Of a stretch of DNA of 64,000 nucleotides, positions 12,501-24,400 are shown one piece after another. How positions within the stretch are numbered: position 1 is the first letter of the stretch; each line of letters opens with the position of its first letter. The stretch comes from Dromaius novaehollandiae (taxonomy: Eukaryota; Chordata; Aves; Casuariiformes; Dromaiidae), in assembly GCF_036370855.1 (NCBI RefSeq), contig NC_088106.1, positions 32,812,501 to 32,876,500 on the forward strand. Direction: 5' to 3'. The position numbers were made by a program, and so were the translations under genes. Below the pieces are notes generated by a model that saw only the letters and a list, made by a program, of their open reading frames with translations, ran no database searches and was not told the origin of the DNA.

Positions 12501-15500
12501 CTACCATATCAATAGTCTGGTGCCCTGCTTCTCAGCACTGAAATAATCGCGTTCTTGCTGTTTGATGTAAACCACTGAAAAACTAGTTCTTTGAAACCAA
12601 AGTTAGGGTATTCTTCTTAGCACTTTACCTTATGGAAATAAATGCTTTTTGCCAAGATGTAGAATCAAAGCAGGCAAGAATGTAGAAATTCTTTGTAAGC
12701 TTAGTTGGATTTTGTTTGTTTGGGTTTTTTTTGTGATGCATAACTCACCATTCTGCACACATGTTCCCATGAGTATAGAAAAACAATGATAAATGTATTA
12801 AAGCAGGTCTATCCTTACGGCTGTACGTGAGTGAAACCTTTTCAAGGTGGAAATGTAATTATCAGGAGGTGGTCTGTATGAAGCTGAAGTTCCACAAATG
12901 TGGACTCTTGCACAGTGTGTACACAGCAGTGAATTTGTTTGTTTGTTTGACAGCTAAGCTGCAATCTTTGGAGGGCTGTTGCTGAAGTTGTATTCCATGA
13001 TGCCTTATGTTCCCTAGGCCAGAAACTAGTGGAGTGGCACCAGCTAGATGTAACTTCTTTCTTGGACCAAGTGACTGGGTTCCTGAGTGAGCATGGACAA
13101 CTGGATGGGCATTCGACTAGCCCTCCCCAAAAATGTTCTCGTTCTGTAAGTATGAGGCCTTCTATGAGGACTGGAGAAACTTGAAGGAAAATCTAGTGTG
13201 TCTGTATCCAGCTGTACTGATTTCCCATTTGGTAGTATAAACAGACCTAATGAATTAGAGCAAGAGTATGCAAAAATAAAAAGATGGTGCATCAGAGAAC
13301 ACCTTTTCCTTTGATTATTTTTGCTATACAAATTGTGCTTTCAGCATTTGTTTTGAATTTAGCAGTCACAGAATTGTGCATGTGTAGAATGAAAAAATAC
13401 TACTGAAAAATATCACTTCACATGACACAGCGAGGAGAAATCCTTAAGCACTGACTGCATGACTGGCCTTCCACCTGACAGCTTTAATAGATTCCCTTTG
13501 GAACACTTGGATATGGATATATGTCTAAAAGCATTTTTCTTACGCCTTTGTGTTATGCCTGTGTTCAACAGGAGAGTCTCATTGATGCCAGTGAGGACAG
13601 CCAGCTGGAAGCTGCTATCAGAGCCTCATTACAGGAGACACATTTTGATTCCTCACAGGCCAAGCAGGAAAGTCGGTCAGATGAGGAGTCTGAATCAGAG
13701 CTTTTTTCTGGAAGTGAAGAGTTTATTTCTGTTTGTGGATCTGAGGAGGAGGAGGAATCGGAGAATCCTGCCAAGTTGAGGAAGTCTCCACACAAGGACT
13801 TGGGGTATAAAAAAGAAGAGAGTCGGAGGCCTCAGCCTGAGCCCCCTGCAAGGACAGAGCCTGGTACAACATCAAATCACAGAGCACTGCCCTGCATTGA
13901 TGCAGGGATACTGGAGGAGTCAGCTGACAAAACCGAAAGTACATTGCAGGGCCTAGATGTGAATGGTAAGTTACCATGTTTTTTTATAGTGATTTGTAAG
14001 TGTTTTACTCTTTTTCTGAAAGTCTTCATAGGCTGACAAGCATGGTTTCAGTCCTGATTTTGAAGAACTAAATCTTGTCTTCTGTCTCCCTCTCTCTTTG
14101 AAGCTAGGCATTTGGGGTTCACTCTGCCTACAGCAGCACTTTGACATGATGGTGCAAACTGCATAGTCACGTTATTCACTCAGCTCGAGTTTCTTAGTTT
14201 TAGACCTTGTCTGTGAGGAAAATGTCCATTGGTATAATGTAGGTGCCTATGATGTGGCTTCTGCCACTATCGTAGAATGAAACAGAGTAACATCAGTTCT
14301 ACTTCATGCTCCATTGGTTTGGCAGCCTTGAGGGTCTGGACTGAGTTTTAATAGTGCAAACTTTTGCTAATATTGACAAGTGCCAGAAGTCTCTGTTCCT
14401 CCCAGCAATTCTGAGTCGGGATGTAGCAGATTAAGGTGGTCTCAAAGGCAAAGGGTAGCACAGTGTGCTTTTCTCTGGGAACGCTGACGTATATCAGTCA
14501 CTATTATTAACTCTTGAAAGTCCTGAGTTTGATGCATGTATTTGAATCATATGCAGTAGAAGTATATCTTCATAGACTGAAATCGTGTGCACAAAAAAAA
14601 CTTTGTATTTGTCTCCAGTCCCTACTGTTCTGTGCAGCAAAATGTGCTACCTAAAGTCTACAGAAGGGCTCAGTTCAGCTGCCTTGTTGTTTGTTAACTT
14701 GTAGTAACTTCCTTTGTGCTAGGACCAAAGGCACAGCTGATGCTAAGGTATCCAGATGGAAAGAGGGAACAAATTTCACTGCCTGAACAAGCTAAACTTC
14801 TGGTGAGTGGAGTTAATTGGAATCCTTGTTTGAGTACAGGAGAGCTGAAACTAGAGAGTTGCTTGTCCTGTGCTGGCACTATTACAATTATATCCAGTGA
14901 AAGTGGTATACCCAAGGAGTGCTTGCACCTGTCATTCTGTTGCCTTTTTTTCCATGTTCTTGCTCTCTTCTGATCAGCATACTCTGCTGGTTCTCTTATG
15001 TTTCCATTGCTAGTTGGGTTGCACGTGTACCCCAGTGTTTTCCTTAGTCCCAAAACTGCCAATTTCCTTTCTAAAATAACTTTAAATGCCTTTTGCATTA
15101 ATCATTAAATACCTTAAAATACTCTCAGTTCACTTGTTTGTTTATCTCTAAATGAAGAAGGTAGGTCATTGTCCATGGTCAGACAATGGTGAAGTCAAAA
15201 GGCAAAACTTTTGGTGGTTCTCCTCTATTTCTTTCACCATACTTTCACTCGCCTTCCTGGACATGAATGACAGAGTAAACTTGGGAGAAAGTTCTCCCAA
15301 AACAAAATTGTTACAGCGTCATTTAATCACTCTGTTCCAAGTGTCCTTCTGAACTGTTCCTCAGGCTTGTTTATGTTGGAGAGGTTCATGTTGATGGTGT
15401 TTCCATTAAACGTCCACAGGAGCACACTTGGAAGCTTTACAGTGTTTAAAGAGGTCACTGTAGTCCTGTTAGCCGTAAGTTTTCACGAGACAGTGGCCAA

Positions 15501-18500
15501 GAAAGTTCAGCTTTGTACTGAAGTCTTAGGTACCTTAAAACAAAAGCATGCAGCTTAGAAGGACCTTGCACAGATTTAGAAGGAACTTAAGCAAAAATGT
15601 TTGGTTACATTTCTTAAAGAAAATGAGACTATAACCTAGTCTGCAACACTCAGGAAATATACTTTACCTCAAGCTCCTGTTCCCATTCTTTCTCTTTTGC
15701 ATGAAAGAGTAAAAAAACAAATGTTGATTTTGTCACACCATCAGCTCATTCAAAATCAAGCGTAAGTCCATAGGGTATAGACTGCCTGAAGTGCCAGATG
15801 CAGGGTCCCAAGGCTGGAGTACAAGTGCTGAAATGAAGACTGAGGGACACTAAGACTGATATTCCATCATTGTAGGAACCAGTTTTACTTTGTCAGACTT
15901 TCGTTCTTGCTTTGTCTTAGCAGTCATCTGCGTATATTCTTTTCAAGTGTACATTTAGGTCTTGTCTGCTTTTTGAAAGGTCTGCCAAAGTTCCAAAGCA
16001 AACACAACTGTAGTTGTATTATTAAACATGTAGAACTTCTGAAATGCTTAAGTTATGCTTGCACATGTAACTACCTTGTTCGTGCACAAGGCCATGGTCT
16101 ATGATTACAGAATTAATTTATTTGAAATACAGGTGTAACACTGATATATTTCAGATAATCCTACCTTTTGGCTTGACTCCTTCTATGGACTGCGATAGTT
16201 CACTGTTTACAGGAGTTAATCTCAGAATTTAGGTAGGACAGGGTTTGTAGGCGAAGATGGGTTTTACTTGTAGAGCTGAACAGGTAACTTCTGTGCTCTC
16301 ATATCTAAAAGATGTGATGAGCCTTATCTGATTTTTTTTTTAAAGCCATTTCAGACAGATCAAGATCAAGTCTCAGATGTTTCTTCCTAGGCATCATATT
16401 CATGCTGATTTTTTCAGCTCTTAGTCACTTCCATTTTAAAGCTATCCAGAACTATAGCAAGAAATTATCTAAGGAGACTTTTGCACGTTGGAAATTTTAA
16501 CTTATGATAATAAGTTGCTCTCCCATCAATAGTGAATGTTTTTTCAAAAACACTTTCCATCCTTACATTCTTACTGATCAAGAATGGCTTTTTTACATGC
16601 TGTTATCTCCAGGATATGCTTATGCTTCCAATATTACTGCTACCCTTTTCTCCCCTGGCAAGAAATTAGAGTGATGAGAGAGAAAAAGCAAAAAATCCAA
16701 CTTCACGCATCTCTATTTGGTTCCACTTAAGAGTTGGATTCATACCTATGTCTTCCTTTCTAACTCCTCTTAGCTTGTAAAGTAAAGCTACTTTTCCATA
16801 GAAAAGTTGTTGCTGTTGGTACAGACTAAATAGCTGATTTCACTCTGTTTAGCAGCTAAGCCCTGCAGCTGATTGGTTGTCTGAATAAATTGTTTACCAA
16901 GTGTTATGAAGTGTGTGGGAAAGGATGGCCTTAAAATTGAGGGAAGATGTGGGCAGTGAGCTTCACCGAATTTTTAAATGCAGTGGTCTGTAAGGAATTA
17001 CAGTTACCCTTCTTCCTTGAAGAAAGAAGTCAAACCTGCTTACTTACATTGCTTGCCAGACACAGGCATTGTAATCTGCAAAGCCTGGTGGAGAGTTGTC
17101 CAAGTTAAAGAGGTAGTTGGGGTGTCTCCTCATCCCAAAGGTTTGTGTGTGCGTTCTGATGAATTCGGAAGGAATCTCTATGCAGTTACCTTGCTAGCTG
17201 TTCTGCAGTCATCGAATCACAGAAAAGTCCAGGTTGGAAAGGATCCCTAGAGGTCTTCTGATCCAACCCTGCGCTGAAAGCATGGTCATAGATGAGGTTA
17301 TCCTGGGCCTTGTCAAGCTGAGTATAGGATACTTCCAGCAAGTGACGTTCCATCACTTCTCTGGGCAACCTGTTCCAACATTAAATTGCTTTCACAGTGA
17401 AGAATTTTTTTCTTATATCCAGGCTTTGCTGTAGTAATAGCCGGCTCTATGAAGCACCCTCAGATGTAACTTATCAGGTTTCATAGGCTTGTGTATACAT
17501 CCAATTTCTACAGATAGTCCCTAACTCAACCCTCTTCTACTGGTGGCTTGCCATTGCTTTTTGGCATGGAGACTTGGGCTGTGAAGCCTTAGATGAAGAT
17601 GGCATCAAGTAGTACATCAACCTCTGAAGTCATTTGGGATGTAACTTGCCGGGCCCGCTCAGCAGCAGACCTGTATCTTCCTTGTACTTTCACTTGCTAT
17701 GAACGTACCTGTAGAAACCTTTCTTGTCATTCCTGACATCTCTTCCCAATTTGAGCTCCAGTTGAGATTTTGCTTTCCTAAATGCATCTGTGCACATCCA
17801 AGCAGTGTTTCTATATTGCTGTATTTGTGAGTCTCTTCCCCTTCTCCATCTCTCATGCTTCATTTTTGCATTTGAGCTCTCTTAATAACTCACTTTCAAA
17901 ACAGACTGTTATGCCTGCTCCTTTTCCCACTCCGGGAGTTGGACCACTTTTGTTCTTTGAGAAGGCTGTTTCTGAAAATCCCCCAGCACTCCTGAGCTTC
18001 TTTACCCACTAAGGCAGGCTGCCATTGGAGGTCTCCTAACAATTCCCTGAGCAAGTTGAAATCCATTCTTCTGAAGTCCAGAGTCTCTCTTCTGCTACTT
18101 GTCTGTAGCACAAGGTCACATCTCTGTGACCTTACAGCCACATATCTGAAAAAAATCTTCCTTATTTGTAAGCAGTAGATCTGGAAAAGCACCACTCCTA
18201 GTTGGCACATCTAGTGATTGCATTAGGAAATTGTCCTCAGCACACTCCAGAAACCTAGATTGCTTGTGCTCTGCTGTGTTGCTTTCCCAGCAAATATCAG
18301 CATAGTTGAAGTTTCCCATGAGAACCAGGACCTGCAGAGCTGAAGCTTCTTTGAGTTGTCTGAAGAAGGCTTTGTCCACCTCTGCTTCCTGATGTCGATA
18401 GCAGACGCCTACCACAAGTTTTCCCTTGATGTGATCCCTCTGATTTTGACCCAAAGGCAATCAACAGATCTCTGTCCTCATGTCAAAAAATAAACTCCAT

Positions 18501-19385
18501 GCACTCAAAATGCTTTTTTTACATGAAGCACGACCCCTCCTCTTCTACCTCCTCTGTCTTTCCTGAACAGCTTTTAGCTCTCCATTGCAGTCATGCAAAC
18601 TATCCCATCAAGTTTCTGTAAAACTGGTGATATCATTACCTCTGTCACTGCACAAGGAGTTCCTTTTCTTTGTATTTCTTTCCTAAACAGCAAGTGTTGA
18701 TGTACAAGCATTGGATATGATCTGCCATCTGCCCCTTCTCTTGGAGGGAAGCATGGGAGCTGCTCCCATTGCTCTGTTCCACATATGCTTATGCCTGCTT
18801 CAGGAAGTTGGCCGGTCTGTTGGCAAAAATGTCCTTATCACTTTTTGCTAAGCAGATCCTAGTAGCCCACAGTCTTTGAAGCCAAAACCCTACCAGCAGC
18901 ACTAGCCACACAGCCAGGTGTGGATCTGTGTGATACACCTGCTTCTGCCTGCACCCTTCCATTTGACTATTGGGATCTAGAAGACAACCTGAGCACTTGT
19001 TGCCTTTCCTTTAGCCCCAGTGCTTTGTACCTTTTGCAGGTCACACTTCAGAGTATCACTGGTGCCGATGTGGGAAGAGGAGTAGGGGGTAATATTCCAT
19101 GGGCTTGATGAATCTTGGAAGTCTCTCCATGATATCCTGGATTTTGGTTCCAGGCAAGCGGCAAACTTCCTGTGACTTAGTGTCAGTGTGGCAGTCAGGT
19201 GCCTCAGTCTTCTGCAGAAGGACCTCTTCCCCCCCCCCACCCCCCCCACCCCCATTAATACTCACCAGTTCTTCTTGCTGCTGGTTTAGATCTGTCGAGC
19301 AGGAGTTGTTGGGTCAGTTGTCTCTTCCAGTGAAATTTATTTGTCCTCCCTGTTTATTGCCAGGACTTCATGCCTGTTCCTCATC

Positions 19386-19420
<35 letters not shown>

Positions 19421-21154
19421 TGAGGGGAGAGCTACTGTCCTGTTGCCACAGGTCATGAGCCTCCAGGGTGCCTTGTCCTGCAAGTTGCTGTCCTCCCTCT
19501 GAGTGATGCTTTTGGTGATCCCATTCTGTCTGCACCACAAAGCACCAGCTCTTGCCCTTAGAGCATTGCTGCTAGCAACCTATCAATTTTCTGCTCGTCT
19601 TCCCTGATGGAGCAGGACTTGCTGACCTGTTCCTCACCTAACGGTTCAGGGACTCGATCAGGGTCTATCCCCTATGGTGAGGTCCCCATCTTTTCCAGCT
19701 CCAAGGAGGAGCACCACACACTCACTGCACCCCATCACATGAGTCACACATCTCTGCTCAGGAGCTCCATCTGTGCCAGTGCCCCTGAAATACTAGGAAC
19801 AGTGCTGTGGGCTGCTGCAGGAAACCACATGCTGCATCACATCACCACCATATGGCCAGCTTTCTTGCCAGAACACAAACAGCAAGAGTGAACAGCAACC
19901 CATGCAATCTCCTGAGCCCCTTGCATGTGAACTGCCTATGCTAGCTGTTTAGCCACTTTGTGCAGCCCTCTGAGGCACTGTGGTCCCGAAGTGACAGCTA
20001 AATAGCAAGTGGAAGCTGGGTGAATAATTAGTAGAAGCTTAATACTACTAATTTACCTCCTTACACTTAATTCACTGGCACAGATTACCTACCAAAACTA
20101 TGTAAACAATATTGCCGGGACACCCTAACTTATTTCTTCATGCTTTCTGTTTTATTACCTACTGATTACCTACCTCTTTTCCCTCTTTAAAAAGCTCTAA
20201 CTTTTCCTTTTGCTTGAGTCTTGCTGTGTTGCTGTATCCCATATATTGTTCTTTAGCCAGTCTCCATTTCTCTATGCCTATCTATTCCTACTTTATTGTG
20301 GATCCTTTACCCTCTCATCTACTGTGTTTCCTGATGAATTCGGGAAGTCTGTGTCACATAGGACAGGCATTAGCTGTTCCTGACGTATCTGTGTATTTGA
20401 TTGTGAGGCTGTTATCTCTTTATCCTAACCCCCTCTGTATCCTACCTCTGATTGCTATTTTAAGCAGAGAAATCAATGAACTGAAAAGAGCTCTAAAATA
20501 AAAAACAAAAAGCACTTCATGTTCCTTGAAGGCAAGAAAAAAATTAGACTGTTAGTAAAAACAGTACATTTGTTTTTGTCAAAGTTACCTGGCAAAGAAA
20601 AATACTTCTTTAGTGACTTTTAGGTTTAATGTAGGGATAGTGTCTGTTAAACAAATGAGGGAGCTTCTATTTTGGGCATTTCTGAAAACCTGTTTTATTG
20701 TGACTTGAATGTATAATGTGAAATTCAGCTTACTTAAATCAATATACTATTATATATGCTTTCCTTCTGCTTAAAGAATTGGTTAGGGGAGGGAATCTCT
20801 TGATAATTAGCTTCTCTGATTATTCATGCCATGTGAGGGCTAAATTAAATAATAAAGTTTCTATATTATATACAAAATTTCAAGATTCTTTTTCTCTCTG
20901 TAATTGCAGACTACTTTTTTAAAAGGAAATGGAGATGTTTTTGTGACACTGATTTTTGAATTAAATAGCACTTTGCTTTTTTTTCTCTCCAGGCTCTTGT
21001 GAAGCATGTCCAGTCAAAAGGATACCCCAATGAACGCTTTGAACTTCTTACCAACTTCCCTCGAAGGAAACTCTCCCACCTGGACTATGAGATCACATTA
21101 CAGGAGGCAGGCCTGTGTCCTCAAGAGACTGTCTTTGTGCAGGAAAGGAATTAG
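533..21154 (+). CDS. UBXN7: UBXN7, UBX domain protein 7 (3' nine coding exons; 5' end outside window)
   Basis: Adaptor that links the AAA ATPase p97/VCP to ubiquitylated substrates and cullin-RING ligases (known for the family). Coding exons read by near-identity to vertebrate UBXN7 with GT-AG junctions: 533-600 (acceptor could also be at 534), 3415-3480, 5496-5608, 11259-11405, 11776-11866, 13018-13145, 13572-13965, 14723-14802, 20993-21154 (TAG at 21152). Phases agree throughout and give 415 residues plus stop. Human is 489, so about 74 N-terminal residues (UBA domain) lie upstream. Domains in order: conserved linker with PIPQKQEILVEPEP; thioredoxin-like UAS domain over the exons at 5496-13145 (WLMINIQNVQDFACQ, DFPYVSILDPRTG); ubiquitin-interacting motif EDSQLEAAIRASLQE near the start of the 13572 exon; acidic serine/glutamate-rich stretch; C-terminal UBX domain from about 14723 to the stop with the p97-binding loop around TNFPRRKL. 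The gene looks intact and functional. The inferred long 3' UTR is listed separately. Confidence 0.97.
19229..19253. repeat. C-rich mononucleotide-like tract
   Basis: Runs of 7 to 11 C separated by single A within the CR1 copy. Simple low-complexity expansion; the proline or glycine frames across it are artefacts. Confidence 0.85.
19389..19417 (-). repeat. Poly(A)29 run (T on + strand) inside CR1 ORF1
   Basis: An uninterrupted run of about 29 T on the plus strand, inside the degraded ORF1 of the CR1 copy. It could be slippage expansion of a lysine-coding A tract or the tail of a small inserted retrocopy. No flanking duplication was identified by eye. Confidence 0.85.
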
Positions 21155-21420
21155 CACTGTGGCCTGAACTCTCCCAGCCTTCCTTCTCTCTCTGCCTAGG
21201 ACACCAACTCATTAAATATGCAGTTGAGGGTCGTAGGATTGCAGTGCTGAAATCAGGCAGGCAGCTGGCTGGCCCTTCTCTCTCTTCTTCCCTTCTCCTA
21301 ATCTAGTGACCAAGTGAGAATGTTCGGAGTTTTGTTCATTTTTCCTCAGCTTGGGCCCTGGGGAGAGCATTGGGAAGAACATCTCTCTTTGAGAAGAATG
21401 TCCTTCCTTTGTTTTTATGG

Positions 21421-21426
21421 AATAAA
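21421..21426 (+). terminator. UBXN7: Proximal UBXN7 poly(A) signal AATAAA
   Basis: Canonical hexamer about 270 bases past the stop. It would give the short 3' UTR form. Confidence 0.5.
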
Positions 21427-24400
21427 GTAAAAGGGTAATCTGTGCATCCGGTATGCTGGGGCTTGGAGTGGCCATAACATACATACCCTTCTCGCTGCTA
21501 TTCTTAAATCTGTTTTGTTTAATTTATTTTTTTAAAATACTGTGTGATAAGGCGCTGAGTCATCTTTCTGTAAGGGGAGAATATAATCTTTAGTAGAGTC
21601 CTACCTTCATTTTTATTCTCTGCGTGAAAGGTCTCCATTAACCTTACGGCCTTCTTAGGGGATCACTTATCTAGCACTCTGGAGAAAACTTATTTTGGGA
21701 AGGACTTGGGGTGAACTGTGTTAAGATGCTCTGCTCCCATCTAATTTAAAGGCTTCTATATTGCGTGCATATTTTCTTCCTGCTTCAAATGCTGCTAATG
21801 AACATGGTAAAAAAAACAGGTATACTCAATATGGGATTGACTGCTTGGCCCAGAGGGAAAGCTGCTTGTCTGCTATTTTAGCAGACTTGACTCCTTTGTA
21901 ACAGTAGGTGACATTTCAATTTGTTCTCTCCCCCACATCCCCTAAATGACTCCTCCTGTTTACTTTCAGGATTTTACAAATGATGATGGAAGGTGATAGG
22001 ATGTTGTAAAGATCTTAGAATCTCCAGAGAACACTTATCATAAAGCCAACGGTTAGTTGGCTTTTTTGTTTGTGTGTTTTTTTCCCAGAGGTGACTAGCC
22101 TTGCAGGGGTTTTAGAACACTGACTGCAGTTGGACTGCACAGCAAGTTCTAAGCAGGGTTCCCTTTATTAGTTAAAAACATATACAAAGCCTTGTCAGAC
22201 TGCAGAAGTAATTAATGCATTATGAAAGATTTCATAGTCAGGTGACGAACTCTCGGATGCTTTTTATGCTATTTTCAACTCTATCTATAATGAATTACCT
22301 TTAAATCTGGCAGGTTGTATTGAAAGTAGCAGTTAATTTCCCTATTTGAGTCAGATTTTCTTTTCACCTATGGAAGCTGGCATCAGAAGTTGTGCAGGCA
22401 TATCCTGTGTGTGCATTGGACAATGCTGACTGCCCTACTTTCCCAAGGTATTTTATCGTGATATAGAGCTGTTGGTCACTGTGTGTTATAGCAGATATTA
22501 GAGCGGTATAAAAGTTCATTAACACAGCCATCCTCAAGACTAATGTTGAAGCAGAGTGTTTATTTACAGTTAGGAACTCAGTCTGGCATGCTCTTCACCA
22601 GTGAAGAAAAAGGTGTATAAGACCTACCATAAGTGTAACTTTTCCCTGGACAAACAGGGAGAAGATATGAGTTACAACAAGAAGTGTTAGGCTCTTTCTA
22701 CTAGTGAGCTGCACATGGCACGTCAGGGAGCACTGGCTTCATGACATGACACTGTCAGATAATTATATTTGTTAAAGAAAGAGACTTAGTGATCAGAAAC
22801 TTACTATAGGATAAAACTTTTCCAGATATTTTGCCTTAAGTGTCATACACGACTGCATGTTTCGGAGTCTTTAAATGTAGGAAGTCATGGAGTATGCAGG
22901 ACAGTATTTGCTCACAACTATCCTCTCCCTCAGAATCGAGGTTTTACATAGAGCCATAAAACTGTATAAATTAATTTCCCTCCTATGTGAAAACTGTTTT
23001 GCATTCCACTGCAAGTTATGGGGTCACAAAAGCGAAATATGATAGCAGCTTCCTGATCAGTGAGTGCTGTGAAATCAGATGTCATTTTTGGACTGTAAAG
23101 ATATCACAAGATGACCTCCTTTAACAGAGGCCACTTCCCAGCACTAGAAAGGAAGTGAATTGCAAGGCCAGTGGAGGAAGGGGACTATTGGTAGATGGCC
23201 TGTGAAGTGGCAGTGGCACCTCTGGACTGAAGGATCCTTTTGTGTAGGTCTAATGCCTCCCTAGACAGCTTCAGCTATTTAATGGAAATAATTCCTCTGG
23301 TGTGTGTTGCCTTGAAACTCATTACCTCTTTCTCCCTGGCTTCACAGGAAAATTATGATGGGCTGTCAATAGGATGCAGTACCTGACACATGTATGTAGT
23401 CGTTTCCTGTCCTAGCTAGCCTGATAGACAAGAGTATGTTGGCCTTTCCTGTTCTCCCCCACCCCGTTCCTCTCTGTATTAGGCAGGGAGGGAGCCTTTG
23501 CAGTTCTGCTGATTTCTCTTTCAAGTTGTTGCTGGTCGACTGTGTTTGCTGACAGAAGGCCAACTAATTTTGGACAGATGCAGGTTCGTATCCACTTTTG
23601 GAACATGTTTTCACATTAACATTTCTGGCAGTGAAAGTAAACGTGCAAAATTGTCTCTGGCCATTTAGTCCCATTCCTATGTCTGTTTTATTGGTAGCTT
23701 CTCTTTCCCCTCTTCCTCTCCCCAGTTGTACTAATGCGTACCTGGCACTAGGCTGTGAGTTGGTGAAGTGATCAGATGTAAAATAACCAACAGCTGTATC
23801 AGTAGTGGGGAAGAGGGGAGACTGCACTGCAGGCAAGAGCATGAACTTCTTTATCAGTTCTGCTAGTGGAGATAGTGCGCACCATTTAGAGCATGGTCCC
23901 ACATTGGGAAATCTCCTTTCCTAAACTCTTTTTCAGAACTAAAAATATGTGAGCTGTGAGGCAGCTGCCAGAACTCCTTCCTTTTTTTTTTCTTTTTTTT
24001 CCCCCCTCCTCTGCTCAGCTGCAAGAAAAGGAATAATCTTAGACTGGTTGTCTTGTGATCAAATCCAAATTGGAAGCCCTGGGGTAGGTTTTCATTGCTT
24101 TGGTTATGCAAGAGCAGTTCAGTCACCTCTTACGCAAGGAAGTAGAAGTTGTACATTGAAGCTCTGCAGCAAGTTGTTTATTAATCCATCAAAATATGCC
24201 TCTCTCACTTGGCAAATGTTTTTGTCTGCTAGTGTAGTGGAACTAGGAGTACTTATGCTCTCACTTTGATTTTTTTAGGAAAATGAAAACAACCTTTCCA
24301 TTTCTTGAGGTTTTATTTAGAGAATACTAATCTTTTTACAACCTAAGAGGGAAATAAGAACATGAGATGGAAGATCTACACTGAAAATGTCATATTTTTT

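Larger units (their letters stand above)
17210..19950 (-). mobile_element. CR1 LINE, internally deleted, in UBXN7 last intron (antisense)
   Basis: A chicken-repeat-1 retrotransposon copy inserted opposite to UBXN7. On the minus strand, from high to low coordinates: ORF1 N-terminal coil region near 19560-19640 (SCSIREDEQKIDRLL); SGNH-esterase-like ORF1 segment 19056-19210 (QEVCRLPGTKIQDI, YYPLLLF), continuing with degraded matches to about 18790; ORF2 apurinic endonuclease end 18116-18460 (VLVLMGNFNYADICWE, SGAFPDLLLTNKED); linker 17659-18110 (ETLDFRRMDFNLLRELLGDL); a trace of the reverse transcriptase N-terminus near 17500; then a direct jump to the CR1 3' UTR and 3' end (17210-17430, with the CR1-typical repeat-like end). 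The reverse transcriptase core is missing, so the copy cannot be autonomous. Frames are interrupted by stops and shifts. A 29-base A run (T on +, 19389-19417) and a C-rich run (19229-19253) interrupt ORF1. The right boundary is approximate. Confidence 0.88.
601..20992 (+). other. UBXN7: UBXN7 introns (eight) and their contents
   Basis: Introns: 601-3414, 3481-5495, 5609-11258, 11406-11775, 11867-13017, 13146-13571, 13966-14722, 14803-20992. They are AT-rich, with homopolymer T or A runs (9721-9730, 10456-10471, 10962-10972) and a G-rich patch near 7786-7796. Many short open frames lie in them, none with recognisable protein similarity. Two things stand out: the intron starting at 11867 stays open in frame from the preceding exon to a stop at 12055 and has an AATAAA at 12364; the last intron contains an antisense CR1 LINE (about 17210-19950). 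I see nothing else identifiable in the other introns. Confidence 0.75.

Noticed and set aside
13565-13977. Minus-strand open frames opposite the acidic UBXN7 exon
   Set aside because: Serine/aspartate-rich shadow of the glutamate-rich plus-strand exon, which is confirmed by homology.
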